DNA of 14,168 bases from Chloroflexota bacterium (GTDB lineage: Bacteria > Chloroflexota > Anaerolineae > J102): assembly GCA_013152695.1 (NCBI GenBank), contig JAADFV010000417.1, forward strand, positions 1 to 14,168. The letters run 5' to 3'. Every line of letters starts with the position of its first letter. Within the stretch, counting starts at the first letter, position 1. A model generated the notes under the pieces. The model was given only the letters and a program-made list of their open reading frames with translations. It did not search any database and was not told the origin of the DNA. A program made the position numbers and the translations under genes. Positions 1 to 7,169 of the stretch are shown here, piece after piece.

Positions 1-32
1 GGTGAGTCCATCGCATCATGGATACGATGGAC
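1..32. repeat. Hairpin repeat, copy 1 (left window edge)
   Basis: Bases 6-17 and 21-32 form a 12-bp stem with one C·A mismatch (14 against 24) around a 3-base loop at 18-20. Bases 1-26 match 14143-14168 in the same orientation with 3 differences (positions 4, 19 and 24 of this copy). In the other copy the position equivalent to 24 is G, which restores the C-G pair. A dispersed hairpin repeat is the simplest reading; a transcription terminator or a conserved RNA is possible. Confidence 0.6.
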
Positions 33-152
33 GCGGGTGTGGTGTTTCTGCGGAAAATCTGTCGCCAGAATTAGACCTCCGGGAAGTGGCGATGAAACGT
101 TGCATTTTTCGCAAGGTCTGGCTAACAAAAGAACCAGTTTCAACACCGATCC

Positions 153-183
153 TTGCCGCCACCTCCCGCAGGTCATGTATACT
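153..183 (+). promoter_or_regulatory. Possible upstream promoter for dnaG (weak)
   Basis: TTGCCG at 153-158 and TATACT at 178-183 resemble sigma70 -35 and -10 boxes, but the spacer is 19 bases, longer than the usual 16-18. It lies upstream of two inverted repeats and of the stronger promoter at 264-292. It may be a second promoter for the dnaG-sigA pair or chance. Confidence 0.3.
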
Positions 184-199
184 ATCGGCGAGGTGCGTT

Positions 200-236
200 C
201 GCCGCAGCCATGATGCGGCGCAAACCCTTGCAAGGG
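200..236. other. Two adjacent inverted repeats between the dnaG promoters
   Basis: CGCCGCA (200-206) pairs with TGCGGCG (214-220) over a 7-base loop. Directly after it, 225-236 is a perfect 12-base palindrome (CCCTTGCAAGGG). No T-run follows, so a simple intrinsic terminator is unlikely. They lie just upstream of the 264-292 promoter, where an operator could sit. Function not shown by sequence. Confidence 0.4.
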
Positions 237-263
237 CAAAGCTGGAGCGACAAGGTTTGGGGA

Positions 264-292
264 TGGACTTTTCTACCAGGAGCGTCTATAAT
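264..292 (+). promoter_or_regulatory. Probable promoter of dnaG-sigA
   Basis: A perfect -10 box TATAAT at 287-292 is preceded, across a 17-base spacer, by TGGACT at 264-269, which matches 4 of 6 bases of the -35 consensus. The expected transcript start is near 299, giving a leader of about 110 bases before dnaG. The -10 box sits inside a short inverted repeat (GCGT/ACGC at 282-285 and 293-296). Confidence 0.6.
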
Positions 293-298
293 ACGCTC

Positions 299-408
299 AG
301 ATCAGAAGAGGGGGGATTCTGGTCTGCACAGGAGGAGACACCTGTCCAGGGCTACCTAGCCGTAGCCTCCACCTTCCTGCGCCCTCCACCCCCGGCCCGC
401 GCTCCCTT
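299..408 (+). other. dnaG 5' leader with two short hairpins
   Basis: ACAGG/CCTGT (328-332 with 341-345) and GGCTAC/GTAGCC (350-355 with 362-367) can form small stems. GGAGGAG at 331-337 looks like a strong ribosome site, but no start codon follows at a usable distance with an open frame: a CTG at 342 meets TAG after five codons. The last 25 bases before the dnaG ATG are pyrimidine-rich with no Shine-Dalgarno site. I do not recognise a known riboswitch or leader peptide. Confidence 0.3.
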
Positions 409-2415
409 ATGCCCGATCGTTCTGTAATCGACGAAATCAAAGAACGACTCGACGTCGTCGAAGTCATTGGCCGCTACGTCCCGCTTAAAAAAGCAGGGCG
501 TAGTTACCGCGCCCTCTGTCCTTTCCATCAGGAAAAGACACCTTCCTTCTACGTCTTTCCAGACACCGGCACTTGGCGCTGTTTTGGCGCCTGCGGCACG
601 GGAGGGGACGTCATCAGCTTCGTGCAGAAAAAAGAGAACCTGGACTTCATGGAAGCCATTCGCATGTTGGCCGCCATGGCTGGTGTCGAATTACGTGAAC
701 GCACAGATTCGGTGGCAAGTTCTCAGCTCAACAAACTCCGCGAGCTCAACGAGCTGGCTGTCAACTATTTCCATAATCAACTTTACCATCACCCCCAGAG
801 CAATACTGCTCGCCAATACCTTGAACGCCGGCAACTCGACGAAAAAACCATTACAGACTTTCACATAGGCTTTGCTCCCGAAGGCTGGGATAACCTGCTG
901 CTCTACATGCAGGAGCGTGGATTTTCTCGGGATGAATTGGAGAAAGCGGGATTGGTGGTGCGCAGAGATGATGGCGGCGTTTATGATCGCTTCCGTAATC
1001 GCATCATTATCCCCATTTGCGATGCCAGTGGTCGTACCATCGGCTTTGGTGGACGCGTTCTCGATGATAGCCACCCCAAATATCTCAACACGCCACAAAC
1101 ACCCCTATTCGATAAAGGGCGTGTCATTTTTGCCCTCGATAAAGCCAAGCGGGCCATGCGTTCTCTGGATCAAGTGGTACTGGTGGAAGGATACATGGAT
1201 GTAATCAGTGCCCATCAGCGTGGATTTTCCAATGTTGTCGCCGCGATGGGCACCGCCATTACCCCCGATCAGCTCCGATTACTGAGTAAATATACGCACA
1301 ACCTCATCTTTGCCCTTGATGCCGATGCCGCCGGTCTCAATGCCACCGTGCGTAGTCTCCATGTCGCTCGTGAAACACTCAGTGCCCAGTCAGTCCCTGT
1401 GCCTACCGCGCGCGGACGCATCCGTTACGAAAAGCGTCTTACAACCGTCATCAAGATTGCAGTCTTACCTCCTGACCAGGACCCTGATGACGTCTTACGT
1501 CGCGATCCTGCTGCCTGGTCTCAACTCATCGAGCAGGCAACGCCTCTTGTCGATTTCTTCTTCAAACTCACGGCAAAAGAACTCGATCTGGATACGGCTA
1601 TTGGCAAAAGTCAGCTGGTAAGCGAACTTTTGCCCCTGATTGCCGAAATTGACGATCTCGTCGAACGTCGTCATTATGTTAGCAAGTTGGCTATCGCTGC
1701 CGGGGTATCAGAACGAGAAATCGACATGCGCCTGGAATCCTTTCAGCGTCGGCAAAGCCGTTCCTACAAAACAGATAAACTTGATTCTCGCGATACAGTC
1801 TCTCCAACCATCACGGCCGAGCCGCCGCCGGATGACTGGAGCGATGAGCCGGAAGAACCTATCTCTGCCGCCCTTATTCCCCCTCGCTTCACCGATCCCT
1901 ATCACTCTATCGAGCAACGCATCATCCTCTACCTTGTTACCTTTCCCAACCTTTTAGCCTGGGCAGACAGCACGTTAGGAGAGCTCTTCTTGCTCCCGAT
2001 CACGGCAGACGATTTTTATGATGCAATCCACAAAGCCATCTTTGACGCAGAGCAAAAATTCTTGTACAGTGATGCCAGTGCACAGCCTTTATCTCTGCGC
2101 GACCATCTTGACCCCACCCTTCAACCCTACTTTGACGTTCTCCAACAAAAGAGCACCGATCTAGCAAAAATTCGCGAAGAACAGCTTCAAAAAGATATCG
2201 TCGATCTGATTTTAAGATTACGGCATAAGCGTACGGAACAAGCCTGCGCAGAACTTGCCCTACAACTACGTTCCATTCAAGACGACCGTCATGCCCTTCA
2301 GGAAATCGGAGCCCAATTCACACAGAAAACAAAAGAACTGAAAGCCCTTGCCAGGGCCATCTCTTCTCGTTCTCATACCGATCGCTGGCTCAATGGCCGC
2401 AACAAACGATATTGA
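409..2415 (+). CDS. dnaG: DNA primase DnaG
   Basis: DnaG makes the RNA primers for lagging-strand DNA synthesis in partnership with the replicative helicase DnaB. The N-terminal zinc-binding domain shows Cys37, His40, Cys58 and Cys62 (CPFH, then CFGACG). The catalytic core and Toprim fold follow: RNRIIIPI near 197-203, EGYMD with the metal-binding Glu260, and DADAAG with Asp304 and Asp306, then DPDDVL at 358-363. About 20 extra residues (roughly 325-345) sit after the Toprim acidic motif compared with E. coli. A Pro/Asp/Glu-rich linker (about 455-490) precedes the helicase-interaction domain (about 495-650). Length is 668 residues against about 580 in E. coli, all motifs intact. The ATG fits the family N-terminus, though no Shine-Dalgarno site precedes it. 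The sigma factor gene starts 29 bases downstream and is probably co-transcribed. Confidence 0.96.
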   Translation: MPDRSVIDEIKERLDVVEVIGRYVPLKKAGRSYRALCPFHQEKTPSFYVFPDTGTWRCFGACGTGGDVISFVQKKENLDFMEAIRMLAAMAGVELRERTDSVASSQLNKLRELNELAVNYFHNQLYHHPQSNTARQYLERRQLDEKTITDFHIGFAPEGWDNLLLYMQERGFSRDELEKAGLVVRRDDGGVYDRFRNRIIIPICDASGRTIGFGGRVLDDSHPKYLNTPQTPLFDKGRVIFALDKAKRAMRSLDQVVLVEGYMDVISAHQRGFSNVVAAMGTAITPDQLRLLSKYTHNLIFALDADAAGLNATVRSLHVARETLSAQSVPVPTARGRIRYEKRLTTVIKIAVLPPDQDPDDVLRRDPAAWSQLIEQATPLVDFFFKLTAKELDLDTAIGKSQLVSELLPLIAEIDDLVERRHYVSKLAIAAGVSEREIDMRLESFQRRQSRSYKTDKLDSRDTVSPTITAEPPPDDWSDEPEEPISAALIPPRFTDPYHSIEQRIILYLVTFPNLLAWADSTLGELFLLPITADDFYDAIHKAIFDAEQKFLYSDASAQPLSLRDHLDPTLQPYFDVLQQKSTDLAKIREEQLQKDIVDLILRLRHKRTEQACAELALQLRSIQDDRHALQEIGAQFTQKTKELKALARAISSRSHTDRWLNGRNKRY

Positions 2416-2444
2416 CCTCTCCTCTCCTAAACTGAACCCTTTTC

Positions 2445-3791
2445 ATGAGTCCATCTCAAGACACGGAAACCACCCGAGCAATTTACTCCGAAGAAGCAAA
2501 CGACATGGCAGTTGCCGATAACGGAATAGATGCCGCGAAGAATAATGCCGCCGAGCTAGACGATTTATTCCCCGAACCCGACATCCCTGAGGGAAGTGAG
2601 GAAGATGAGGACGCGTTTATCACAAAACCTGTCCCTCTCCTCGAGCTTGTCGACGAAGATGAAGTGGCGCTGTTGCCTGATATCGAACGCGACGAAGCTC
2701 TCGAAGCCGAGGTCGAAGCCGAAGTAGGACTCCCCGTAGAAAGTATTGTCGATGATCTCAGCATTGCTGATCCGGTACGCCAATATCTGCGTGAAATTGG
2801 CCGGCATCCCCTTCTTACGGCAGCAGAGGAAGTTTCTATTGCCAAACGCATCCGCGCTGGCCAAGAAGCGGAAAAAAAGCTCGAAGAAATGGCTGGGAAA
2901 GATAAAACTGTGGAAGAAGTCCTGGCATCGCTCCCTGAAGAGGAGCGGGAACACCTGCAAGCTCTGATCGACGATGGTATCGAGGCGCAAAAAGAGCTGA
3001 CACGCAGTAACCTGCGTCTGGTCGTCAGCGTTGCCAAGCGTTACATCGGTCGCGGTATGAGTTTCCTCGATCTGATTCAAGAAGGGAATCTTGGACTCTT
3101 ACGTGCTGTTCAGAAATTTGATTATGAGTTAGGATTCAAATTCAGTACCTACGCCACCTGGTGGATCCGGCAGTCGATTAGCCGGGCCATTGCCGACCAG
3201 GCACGCACCATCCGTATCCCCGTACACATGGTCGAAAGCATCAACCGCCTCGTGCGGGTGCAACGAAACCTGACCCAAACCCTCGGGCGCGACCCCACAC
3301 CCGAAGAAATCGCCCTGGAAATGGATTTAGTCGAACCACCCGAAGAAAAAGAGGCCATCCAGGAAGCAATCAAAAACAAACAGCCTTTAACACCTTACCA
3401 AAAACGGATTCTCAAGCGTGCTGCGGCCAAAGTACGTCGCATCACACGCGTCGCCCAAGAACCAATGTCTTTGGAAATGCCTGTGGGCAGCGAAGACAAC
3501 AGTTCTCTCGGCGATTTCATCGAAGATGAAAGCTTGCCTGCCCCTGCTGATGCAGCTTCTCATCAACTTTTACGTGAACAAATGCAGGAGATTCTCGGAG
3601 AGCTCAGTGAGCGAGAGCGTAAGGTGCTGGAGATGCGTTTTGGCCTGGTGGATGGTACCAGCCATACCCTGGAAGAGGTGGGGTTAGAATTCGGGGTTAC
3701 ACGTGAACGTATTCGCCAGATCGAGGCCAAGGCTTTACGCAAACTTCGTCATCCCTTGCGCAGCCGTAAACTACGCGATTATTTAGGGTAG
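2445..3791 (+). CDS. sigA: Primary sigma factor RpoD/SigA (group 1 sigma70)
   Basis: This is the main promoter-recognition subunit of RNA polymerase. Region 1.2 starts near residue 106 ([11 protein letters not shown]). Region 2 spans about 183-262, with the core-binding stretch around [15 protein letters not shown] and the -10 recognition helix around [17 protein letters not shown]. Region 3 follows from about 263, and region 4 ends in the -35 recognition helix [20 protein letters not shown] (418-437). The N-terminal 100 residues are strongly acidic, like a region 1.1. About 35-40 charged residues (roughly 296-335) are inserted within region 3 before the MSLEMPVG motif. Presence of regions 1.2-4 with full conservation argues for the housekeeping factor rather than an alternative sigma. 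No Shine-Dalgarno site precedes the ATG; a second in-frame ATG at residue 21 could also be used. It follows dnaG by 29 bases. Confidence 0.95.
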   Translation: MSPSQDTETTRAIYSEEANDMAVADNGIDAAKNNAAELDDLFPEPDIPEGSEEDEDAFITKPVPLLELVDEDEVALLPDIERDEALEAEVEAEVGLPVESIVDDLSIADPVRQYLREIGRHPLLTAAEEVSIAKRIRAGQEAEKKLEEMAGKDKTVEEVLASLPEEEREHLQALIDDGIEAQKELTRSNLRLVVSVAKRYIGRGMSFLDLIQEGNLGLLRAVQKFDYELGFKFSTYATWWIRQSISRAIADQARTIRIPVHMVESINRLVRVQRNLTQTLGRDPTPEEIALEMDLVEPPEEKEAIQEAIKNKQPLTPYQKRILKRAAAKVRRITRVAQEPMSLEMPVGSEDNSSLGDFIEDESLPAPADAASHQLLREQMQEILGELSERERKVLEMRFGLVDGTSHTLEEVGLEFGVTRERIRQIEAKALRKLRHPLRSRKLRDYLG

Positions 3792-3854
3792 AAGGAAGGG
3801 GGCACGAAGGCAGAGAGCAATCGTGGGGAAAATCATGCGGGGGGGCATAACACG

Positions 3855-3884
3855 TAGGGAAGCACCCTCCTTTATATTTCCCTA
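3855..3884. terminator. Possible bidirectional terminator between sigA and recN (weak)
   Basis: TAGGGAA (3855-3861) pairs with TTCCCTA (3878-3884) across a 16-base loop, in the 90-base gap where the two convergent genes end. The right arm overlaps the recN stop codon. There is no clean T-run on either side and the loop is large, so this is only a candidate. The rest of the gap (3792-3854) is G-rich and holds nothing I recognise. Confidence 0.25.
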
Positions 3885-5606
3885 TCCTTCGCGCCACTGC
3901 TTAACTTCTGCTAATAGCTCCTGCGCAGATTGACGCCCGGATACCGTTGGTGTCCCCAACATCGCTGCCAATTCCTCGATGCGAGCCGTATCTTTCAGCA
4001 CTTGTAATCGTGTCACAGTGCGTTCTCCCTCCGTACGTTTCACTACCGCCAGATGATAATCGCCATACGCAGCAATTTGGGGGAGGTGAGTGACGCAAAG
4101 TACCTGGTGGCTGCGGGCCAAATCTGCCAGCTTTCGTCCCACAATGGCACCGACCCTGCCGCCAATGCCCTGATCGATTTCGTCGAAAATGAGGGTGGGG
4201 GTATTATCGGCTCGAGACAAAACGTTCTTCAGGGCTAGCATCAGACGGGCGGTTTCGCCGCCGCTGGCCACTTTTGCCAGGGGCAACAACGGTTCGCCAG
4301 GATTGGCCGAGACCAGAAATTGCACCTTGTCGATGCCGGTGGCGTCAAAAGCGAAACGCTCTTCGTTTATAAAGCAGCCACGCTCATCCGGGTGCTGTTC
4401 GATTTCTACAGCTACACGCGCTCCCCCCATCCTCAAATCACCGAGTTCCTCTTCGATAGCAGCAGCCAAAGCCTGCGCCGCTTGCTGGCGTGCCGCTGAG
4501 AGTTGTGCCGCCGCTTCACCAATGGCATGAAGCAGACGATCTTCCTCCGCTTCCAATGCCTCCGTTTGGGTTTCACTCTGCGCCAACTGCTCTAGTTCCT
4601 CTTGCGCCTTCTCACCAAACTGGATTATTTCGCCGATAGTGTCGCCATACTTTCGTTTAAGTTGGTAAATCAGCTCCAGGCGTTCTTCTACCTCTTGCAA
4701 CCGTTCCGGATCGTAGGCAATGGTGTTGGCATAGTGCGCCACGGCACGGCCCATATCACTCATTTGCTCGAACAGCTCCTGGGCCTGGCTGAGAAGGGGA
4801 GTCAGTTCCTCATCGATGGCCGCCAGCTTCTCCAGGCGGGCCACCACATCCCCGACCAGATCGAGAGCCGGAGGTGTTTCCTCACTGCCGGCGTCGAGTA
4901 AGGTGCTGATCGCCGCAGTCTGACTGGCCAGCTCTTCGGCATTGGCCAGGCGCCGTCGTTCACCTAGCAAACGCTCTTCCTCGCCCTCACTCAAAGCGGC
5001 ACTGCTGATTTCGTTGATCTGGTAAGTGAGCAGATCGATGCGGCGAGCAGTTTCGCGGGCGTCTCGTCGCAGCGTTTCCAGGGTACGACGAACACGATTC
5101 AATTCGCCCACCATGTTGGTAATTCGCTCACGTTGGGCGAAGAGACCGGCGTAACGGTCGAGAAGATCGATGTGCGTACGCACGTGAAGGAGGGAAAGGT
5201 GTTCTCCCTGGCCATGGATATCGACCAACTGTCCCCCAATCTCTGCGAGCATACGCTGGGAAACGGCGCGCCCATTGATGCGGGCGACGCTGCGTCCCCC
5301 GCGACGAATATCGCGGGCGAGAATGAGCCAGTTATCCTCACTTTCTAGCCCTTCCGATTGCAGCTGTTGCTCAATAGCTGCTCCAACCTCTCCCGACAAC
5401 TCGAATATACCTTCGATGCTGGCGAGATCTGCACCTGCGCGTACCGAGGTCTGGTTGGCTTTGCCCCCCAGCAATAATTCGATAGCATCGATGATGATGG
5501 ATTTTCCAGCCCCAGTTTCACCGGTGAGAACATTGAAGCCTGGCTGGAACGCCACATGAAGATCATCGATGATGGCAAAATTGCGTACACGTAGTTCTTT
5601 GAGCAT
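3882..5606 (-). CDS. recN: DNA repair protein RecN
   Basis: RecN is an SMC-like ATPase that tethers DNA ends during recombinational repair of double-strand breaks. The N-terminal ATPase half has Walker A GETGAGKS at 29-36. The middle (about 155-370) is rich in Glu, Leu, Ala and Arg, as expected for the coiled coil. The C-terminal half carries the ABC signature SGGE at 448-451, Walker B TLIFDE at 471-476, and the CVTHLPQIA segment that follows it. Length is 574 residues against about 553 in E. coli, so it is complete. The start fits the family (MLKELRVRNFAIID), although no Shine-Dalgarno site precedes it. It converges on sigA and is separated from the upstream minus-strand operon by a terminator and its own promoter, so it is probably transcribed alone. 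I see no LexA box. Confidence 0.96.
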   Translation of the reverse strand: MLKELRVRNFAIIDDLHVAFQPGFNVLTGETGAGKSIIIDAIELLLGGKANQTSVRAGADLASIEGIFELSGEVGAAIEQQLQSEGLESEDNWLILARDIRRGGRSVARINGRAVSQRMLAEIGGQLVDIHGQGEHLSLLHVRTHIDLLDRYAGLFAQRERITNMVGELNRVRRTLETLRRDARETARRIDLLTYQINEISSAALSEGEEERLLGERRRLANAEELASQTAAISTLLDAGSEETPPALDLVGDVVARLEKLAAIDEELTPLLSQAQELFEQMSDMGRAVAHYANTIAYDPERLQEVEERLELIYQLKRKYGDTIGEIIQFGEKAQEELEQLAQSETQTEALEAEEDRLLHAIGEAAAQLSAARQQAAQALAAAIEEELGDLRMGGARVAVEIEQHPDERGCFINEERFAFDATGIDKVQFLVSANPGEPLLPLAKVASGGETARLMLALKNVLSRADNTPTLIFDEIDQGIGGRVGAIVGRKLADLARSHQVLCVTHLPQIAAYGDYHLAVVKRTEGERTVTRLQVLKDTARIEELAAMLGTPTVSGRQSAQELLAEVKQWREG

Positions 5607-5655
5607 AGATGGAGACTGTAGAAAGGAAGAGGGAGACGCCTGGCGATCCTCTGTG

Positions 5656-5664
5656 ATCTTAGCA
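5656..5664 (-). promoter_or_regulatory. Possible extended -10 promoter of recN
   Basis: Read on the minus strand this is TGCTAAGAT, an extended -10 element (TGn plus TAAGAT). It would start transcription near 5649, about 43 bases before the recN ATG. The matching -35 position (ATCTTC at 5679-5684) is poor, as is allowed for extended -10 promoters. Confidence 0.4.
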
Positions 5665-5692
5665 GAAAAAAGGCCGGTGAAGATATTTTAGG

Positions 5693-5711
5693 CAAAAAGC
5701 AGAGGTCTGCT
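5693..5711 (-). terminator. Intrinsic terminator ending the eight-gene operon
   Basis: On the minus strand AGCAG-ACCT-CTGCT forms a 5-bp stem with a 4-base loop, followed immediately by TTTTTG. It lies about 65 bases after the stop codon of the B-box zinc-finger gene and before the recN promoter, the expected place for an operon end. The stem is short, so termination may be partial. Confidence 0.45.
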
Positions 5712-5776
5712 GTCCGTAATCGGGCATTGCCGCTCACCCTGCCTGTGGTTTTGGCATCTCGGAGACGTGAATTTTA

Positions 5777-6292
5777 CTAACGTAAACGCGCGTAGATGGT
5801 GCTAATAGCCAGAGCCACTACCGCCAGGGCCACCAAAATTTGTCCACCGAAGAGTAAAGCCAGGGGTAATGCTATCATAACCGTGATAACGGAGGCGATC
5901 AAATTAAAATGACGGGCACGCTTGCGGCCTGCCAATCGCCAGATGAGTTCTGCCAGAGCACCACCCAGGGCCGGACCAATAAAGATGGCGATAAGAATGC
6001 CGAAAAAACCAAAGCCGAGGAATTGTCCCAGTAAAATTGCCGCCAAACCAAGCAGGAAGCCGGCAACTACCGCTCCTACGTATCCGGCCGCCTGGTTCAC
6101 TGTCGTCGCTGTGTAGAATTTATCTTGCTGGGCACGTACACATTCCTTGCAGCGATAACCTACAGGTGTGCGTACAGCACAATCCATGCAGATGGGTTTG
6201 TTGCATTTATTGCAACGCAACAATGTTTCGCGATGGGGGTGGTTGGCACAGTAAAGAACAGGGGAAGCAGGAGTGGTGTTTTCGCTAGTCAC
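5777..6292 (-). CDS. B-box-type zinc-finger integral membrane protein
   Basis: The specific role is unknown. The N-terminal part holds a cysteine/histidine cluster: C15xxH18, C27xxC30, C35xxC38 and C48xxC51 (numbered from the GTG start). This spacing resembles the B-box zinc fingers found in many bacterial membrane proteins. The remainder is hydrophobic, with about four membrane helices: roughly 71-91, 93-113, 130-148 and 150-167. Basic residues between the second and third helices (RLAGRKRARH) suggest a cytosolic loop, which would also place the zinc domain in the cytosol. Start: the GTG at 6292 lies 9 bases after GAGG (6302-6305). A TTG at 6298 would add two residues but is too close to that site. 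There is no in-frame ATG before residue 37. It begins 30 bases after the NAD kinase stop and is the last gene before the terminator. Confidence 0.8.
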   Translation of the reverse strand: MTSENTTPASPVLYCANHPHRETLLRCNKCNKPICMDCAVRTPVGYRCKECVRAQQDKFYTATTVNQAAGYVGAVVAGFLLGLAAILLGQFLGFGFFGILIAIFIGPALGGALAELIWRLAGRKRARHFNLIASVITVMIALPLALLFGGQILVALAVVALAISTIYARLR

Positions 6293-6322
6293 AAGCAATG
6301 GCCTCGCGGGAAAAAGGCGGTA

Positions 6323-7153
6323 TCAAGGCTTAAGCCGTAACCGATCCATAAGTGTCTGGTAAAAATAGCTGTGGGGTTGAAGGCGGACAAAGCAGGCTTT
6401 ATAGGGGCTGGAAGCGACCACAACTCTATCACCGTCTTGCAAATCGATCAGGAATTGCCCATCCACAGTGAGAATAGCGGTGTGATCCGTACGCACCTTG
6501 AGAGTGACCGTGGCTCCTTTATCCAGCACGAGAGGGCGGGCCAGACTGAGGTGGGGAGCAATGGAAAGGAGGAGGATGTTTTGTAGTTCGGGCGGAAGGA
6601 TGGGCCCGCCTGCAGCAAGAGCGTAGGCAGTCGAACCGGTGGGTGTGGCGACAATCACGCCATCGGCGACGTAAGTCGTAAGATAGCTGTCGTTCACTTC
6701 AGCGCTAATACGCACAACGCGGGCAAGGCTTCCTCGACTCACCACAACCTCGTTGAGGGCCTCCAAGACATCTCCCACTTGCTCATTTTGGCGCCAGGCT
6801 TGGATAGTGAGCATCAAGCGGCGTTCGATCCAATGTTTACCGGCCAACACCAGTTCCAACTTTTCTGGCCACTCCTCCGGTTGCACTTCGGCGAGAAAGC
6901 CCAGGCGCCCTAAATTGATGCCAAGAATCGGCACCTCGTAGTTTGCCGTGAGGCGTCCTGCCCGCAAAAGCGTGCCATCGCCCCCCAGGGCAATGAGCAT
7001 GTCCAGACGTGAGCATTCTTCGGCAATGCGTTCGGCGTTCCAACTCGAGCCGGTCCAGGAGTCGACGCCGCGGGATTTGAGCCAATCATCGATATCGTTG
7101 GCGAGATTGAAAGACGCTGGTATTTTGGGGTGATGCAGGATACCGATGCGCAT
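6323..7153 (-). CDS. nadK: NAD kinase
   Basis: NAD kinase phosphorylates NAD to NADP in the cytosol, the only known route to NADP. The chain of 276 residues has the family's usual size. The catalytic GGDGT motif is at 57-61 (Asp59), followed by ILGINLGRLGFLAEV at 76-90. The NE motif is at 134-135, and the NAD-binding TPTGSTAY segment at 170-177 runs into ALAAGGPI. Start: the ATG at 7153 gives the normal N-terminus MRIGILHHP. The reading frame stays open a further 37 codons into the upstream gene's coding region, but that extension has no family match. No Shine-Dalgarno site is present. It starts 16 bases after the stop of the large modular gene and is followed by the B-box gene, which suggests translation coupled along one transcript. 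Confidence 0.95.
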   Translation of the reverse strand: MRIGILHHPKIPASFNLANDIDDWLKSRGVDSWTGSSWNAERIAEECSRLDMLIALGGDGTLLRAGRLTANYEVPILGINLGRLGFLAEVQPEEWPEKLELVLAGKHWIERRLMLTIQAWRQNEQVGDVLEALNEVVVSRGSLARVVRISAEVNDSYLTTYVADGVIVATPTGSTAYALAAGGPILPPELQNILLLSIAPHLSLARPLVLDKGATVTLKVRTDHTAILTVDGQFLIDLQDGDRVVVASSPYKACFVRLQPHSYFYQTLMDRLRLKP

Positions 7154-7169
7154 AAAAGACCGTCCGGAA

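Noticed and set aside
2..427. 141-codon plus-strand open frame before dnaG
   Set aside because: It runs through the dnaG promoter and overlaps the dnaG start, is rich in Arg/Ser/Pro as expected of non-coding GC-rich DNA, and shows no domain or ribosome site.
2483..3080. Two long minus-strand open frames opposite sigA (184 and 171 codons)
   Set aside because: They are antisense to conserved sigma factor sequence; the Ser/Arg-rich composition of one mirrors the acidic sense strand. No start signals.
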